Positions 60,511-64,000 of a stretch of 64,000 nt of DNA are shown here, in pieces. This DNA is from Phoronis australis. Its lineage: Eukaryota > Phoronida > Phoronidae. Position 1 is the stretch's first letter; every line of letters begins with the position of its first letter. The position numbers and the translations under genes are program-made. The notes under the pieces were generated by a model. The model was not told where the DNA came from. It made no database searches and was given only the letters and a program-made list of their open reading frames with translations. The stretch is from assembly GCA_002633005.1 (NCBI GenBank), contig NMRA01000975.1, positions 6,175-70,174 of the forward strand, given 5' to 3'.

Positions 60511-63054
60511 ACAGACGTATAAATATGTGGGCACAAAAAAGGAAAATTGGAAACCAAAAAAGAAAATCCTCAGAGGAAAATTCCAAGCACTGACAAAGGA
60601 AAACAAAAGGCAAAATGGAAATTTGGGATACCGACAACCAGATCACTTGCTGCTAAAAATCCACCTCTATATGTACTTGTTCCTTCCTAAGATGGAAAGT
60701 GATTTCTGGGTTTCCAACGAAGTGAGTTAGTTACTTCTCAAGACCATAGGTTATGCACATAAAATGTCATGTCAAGCCTACTTGAAACTCCTGACAAACT
60801 TGTAATGCTAAAAATATTTAAGTCTACCCGAAACAGTAACACAAGTGATTTGCGGTGCTACAATGTTTTGAGCACCACTATGAGCACACCAATTCCATGA
60901 ATTACCAAATGTAAAGAAAGTCTAAGCTGATCGACTTAACATCGGTCTTTGTGAATGTGAGAATCTTGTACAATGTTTTATTATTTGTTATTGCAGTGAC
61001 TCAAAGTGGCCTGAGAACGCTATTTAATAATTTTTCAGACCTACTGTATGCTTAAGTGCTTATATCGTATTTTCTCGTGTTGGTAAAGGATTGCTGGGAG
61101 TACCTTACTAGCCCAATACATCGAAAAATAATAACAAAAATCCATTCCACGAAGGCTTTAAAGTGGAACTTGCTGGCTAATTCCCTATCTCTGTCATGGC
61201 TTGGCAGTAAGAACCACAACATATAGCGACAATCTAGGTTGAAAATTGCCAATGTTTTAAAAAATGAGTTTTGTGCCAAAAATGATCCGCCTTAAATCAC
61301 TGAACCGTATCCAGTAAGTATCACGACATATCACTGGGGGAGTAACGTTGCATGATGCGGGTTATTTGAGCCTGCAAAGTACGTCATTAGTGCACCGGTC
61401 ACCTATTAGACTTTTTTGTTTTCACATTTACAAGTAGTCAGTGAATACAACTGCACTTTGTTTAGCATTAGATTATGTTAAAATAGCATTGTGGTTTAGT
61501 TCCTGCTATACATTAGCATAGTTAGGAGCATGTAAATACATATTTAAGAATGTATAATAATAGTGAGAATGCAACAGCATATAATGGTGTTCATATAATG
61601 GTGTTCATATAATGGTGTTTATATAATGGTGTTCATGACCACCTCAAGATCAGAGAACAATTGTGCAACTAGATCAACAACATACACCTGCATAACTCAG
61701 CATTTATCCTGAATTCAACATCACCAACCCAAGATGAGGCCCACGAGATATCTGACTAACAAAAAAACAAAGACAAGAGAAAGGGACTACTTGGACTTCC
61801 ATAAATTGCACAAAAGATGTATTGTAATTCAGGACAATGTATTTCCAGGTAGAGACATCAACATTTGGTTTTATTTAAATCAGAAGTACAACAACTTCGT
61901 GAACATCAAAGAAGAAATAAGACTTTGCAAGATAATTTAACAAATCTGGTCTCACAAGTTGCACAATAGCATACAATATACAGCTAAAGCAACATTAATA
62001 ACACGCAAAATCCCATTTTTGAAACTTAATTTTAGACAAATGTTTTAGAAATGGAAAGTTTGGTTGCATTTGACTTGAACAAGCTTAAAACACCTAATAC
62101 CAAACTGAATAGTGCCCCTCTAAACGATGTTTGGCTTCTGCGTGTCACTGAACCCACAGGACTCTACATACGTTTGTGTAAAGGTTGAAGATACGAACTA
62201 ACAGGAATGGTCATCTTTAGTTCAAGGTTTGATCTGTCAGTTTAAAGGCATCCAACAGACCAATTAACTCTACTTGAACCCGAGCTCCCTGTAACAATAC
62301 AACATATAGAGAGATTATACAGCAAGTAAACTACCACAGAAGTCATTAGTTATTTCCAGTCAACATAATAGCACAAATGCTACGAGTTTCACACTTGACA
62401 AAAACCTGTTTTAGCAGCAAAACTTTCACATTTGGCATATAGTCACTTTGGATTATCACTCCCTATATTGTTGACAGGTGAGCATTGGTAATTGAGTATA
62501 TGCACCTAATTTGTTATTTCACGAATCAACAATAAAGGAAATAGTCAACAATGCCAATATATATAACACAGACAACAGTGCCAAATACACGAACATTTTC
62601 ATGCCGAAAAAATGTGGAAATTCACAAATTAAAGTAAATCTCATGTGAACTATTTATACTTGCATTTGTTCTCATGCCCTCAACAAGGTTCAGTCAAAGT
62701 TGCGACTATACATTTCTTTAAACATTCACTTGACAAGTCAGTCAATCACGTATATTTTTGGTATTCACCTGATAAGCTAGTGAACTAAGCACGACACATT
62801 TACTTGGTCAACAATTTATTTCTCCATTCACTCAAACTAAATTTTCGTACGACGGCAGTTCTTTCCGACAAAATCACCTCAGTCTTCAAATCCCACTTTT
62901 GGAATTCAAAATTGTAGAGACATTTAAAGTAGAACCAAAAAATATTTTTTCTTTTCACAGCGCAACCAATCAAAATCAACAGGAGGCACTTCAAATAGAA
63001 CGTTTTTGGTGTAAAAAAGTCATCAGTTATGATCACTGAAGCATGTTCCCTTAC
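60511..63054. other. AT-rich stretch without recognised gene
   Basis: It contains a 14-bp tandem repeat at 61578-61633. Random open frames of up to about 80 codons show no family features. Confidence 0.5.
61578..61633 (+). repeat. Four tandem copies of a 14-bp unit
   Basis: The unit CATATAATGGTGTT is repeated four times with one base change (TATATAATGGTGTT in the last). Confidence 0.85.
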
Positions 63055-63104
63055 CTTGGGAAGCTTGGCCTGAATGATAGAGCTACCATGGCTGGTGTTG
63101 AAAT
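63055..63104 (-). CDS. Candidate sacsin-like exon 2 with in-frame deletion
   Basis: This is a 50-bp segment between acceptor TTTCAG and donor AAG|GTAAGG, phase 1 to phase 0, reading FNTSHGSSIIQAKLPK. Phase, starting base pair AT, and both flanks resemble exon 2 of genes A and B ([11 protein letters not shown]...GQILK), but it is exactly 33 bp (11 codons) shorter. It could be part of a third sacsin-like gene lying mostly right of the window, or a chance pair of splice-like sites. No N-box exon was found to its left. Confidence 0.35.
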
Positions 63105-63534
63105 CTGAAATGAGTAAACATCAGATTACAGCTGAACAACACAGGAAATAACAGGGTAAAGTTTCTGCCAATTACATTACAGCAACATTCTGTTTATCAA
63201 TAGTCACAAACTGTTATTTCATTGGGTGCTTACTTTTAAGTGTATAAATGTTTGATTGTCTATAACTGTGTTCTGTAGTTGTAACTCTTAATATGTAATT
63301 GTTAGCCTTCAAAGCCAGTTAAAACTGTTGAACTCCAGTTCAAGGTTTTAGTCGCTAGTCGTCAGTGCTATCGCTTTCCGATTCATTCAAGTTAGTTCCC
63401 CAGAGCGCCATAGTTTCCAATGAGATTTGACAGCAGTTATAACTGACCTAACCTCTCGCGACACCAACCTCACAGAGAGTCATAACGGTGTTACAAAACC
63501 TGTGTTCAAACAGAGTTTAAAAGTTGTAACTGCT

Positions 63535-63955
63535 TTGGTGTGAACAGTGTACATGTGCTGCTGACATTTAAAATTGAGAGTATATACAATGAGTGGCCAA
63601 GCAAGTCTTAATGCACTGTTTATATCAACAATTGAGCACACAAAATGAATGATTAAAACACTTTTGAGGTATTGTTCATATTTATGATTCTGTGTTACAC
63701 TGAGTGGCCATACACTCTTGGATTCAGTATACAGTGAGTGGTCAAACCTTTTAAGTGTCCTGCTTATATTACCATATCGAGCATACACAATGAATGGTCA
63801 AACGCTCCAAAAGTAATTTTCATATTTATCATCAAGTGTAAAGAGTAAGTGTTCAAACACACCAGGTGTAGTGATTCATTTACGATCAAGCGTATAGAGT
63901 GAGTGTTCAATTATTCTGGGTGTATTGCTTTATTAGTGATCAAGTGCTGGGATAT
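63535..63955 (+). repeat. Degenerate tandem repeat, about 55-bp unit
   Basis: The word (A/T)GAGTGGTCAAAC-like recurs near 63591, 63646, 63702, 63735, 63792, 63846 and 63901. It is followed each time by TTGTTCATATTTATGATCAAGTGTA-type sequence cut to various lengths. Spacing is mostly 53-57 bp, with one truncated unit. Confidence 0.7.
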
Positions 63956-64000
63956 TCCTGGACCGTGCCTTTGTGCCATTAAAAAGTACATTGCAGCAGT

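Noticed and set aside
61734-61940. 68-codon frame beginning MRPTRYLTNK
   Set aside because: Isolated, Lys and Asn-rich because of AT-rich DNA; no domain or gene context.

Overview
This is eukaryotic DNA, low to moderate in GC. It carries widely spaced GT-AG introns, very large exons and many decayed repeats, and shows no bacterial operon logic. A marine invertebrate deuterostome (echinoderm, hemichordate or cephalochordate) is the best guess. The reasons are an expanded sacsin-like family, a dispersed TAGGCCTA-type palindrome, and transposon termini of kinds I associate with such genomes. The species is not determined, and no search was possible.

Layout. (1) 1-5825, minus strand: the 5' end of a sacsin-like gene (gene A). 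Three coding exons are visible and the rest lies left of the window. Its large intron holds a 1.7 kb TTAA-flanked transposon, a fold-back element and other repeats. (2) 5826-12555: intergenic, no gene recognised. (3) 12556-31138, minus strand: a complete-looking sacsin-like gene (gene B). It has seven coding exons, one of them 7418 bp, joined by phase-consistent introns into about 3219 residues. The order is GHKL/Hsp90-like ATPase repeat 1, ATPase repeat 2, J domain, HEPN domain. (4) 31177-41710: intergenic and rich in mobile elements. It includes a long-armed hairpin transposon, a CAGTGGCG...CGCCCCTG element, and a sacsin pseudogene fragment enclosed by direct repeats. (5) 41711-56450, plus strand: a six-exon gene for a 203-residue acidic, disordered, probably myristoylated and palmitoylated protein of BASP1-like composition. 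Every intron is phase 1 and one has a GC donor. (6) 56451-64000: 3' flank, an array of about ten CTCF-like motifs inside a repeat, minisatellites, and a short minus-strand exon at 63055-63104. That exon resembles exon 2 of the sacsin genes with an 11-residue deletion, so the sacsin cluster may continue to the right.

How it fits together. Genes A and B share the same start exon, phases and exon lengths, so they are tandem paralogs. The family is known for chaperone-type proteins that couple an ATPase-like repeat to Hsp70 recruitment (J domain) and nucleotide binding (HEPN). The plus-strand gene is unrelated. The most unusual items are a possible alternative non-HEPN terminal exon in gene B, the CTCF-like array, the direct-repeat-enclosed sacsin fragment with an inverted junction, and the all-symmetric exon design of the BASP1-like gene.
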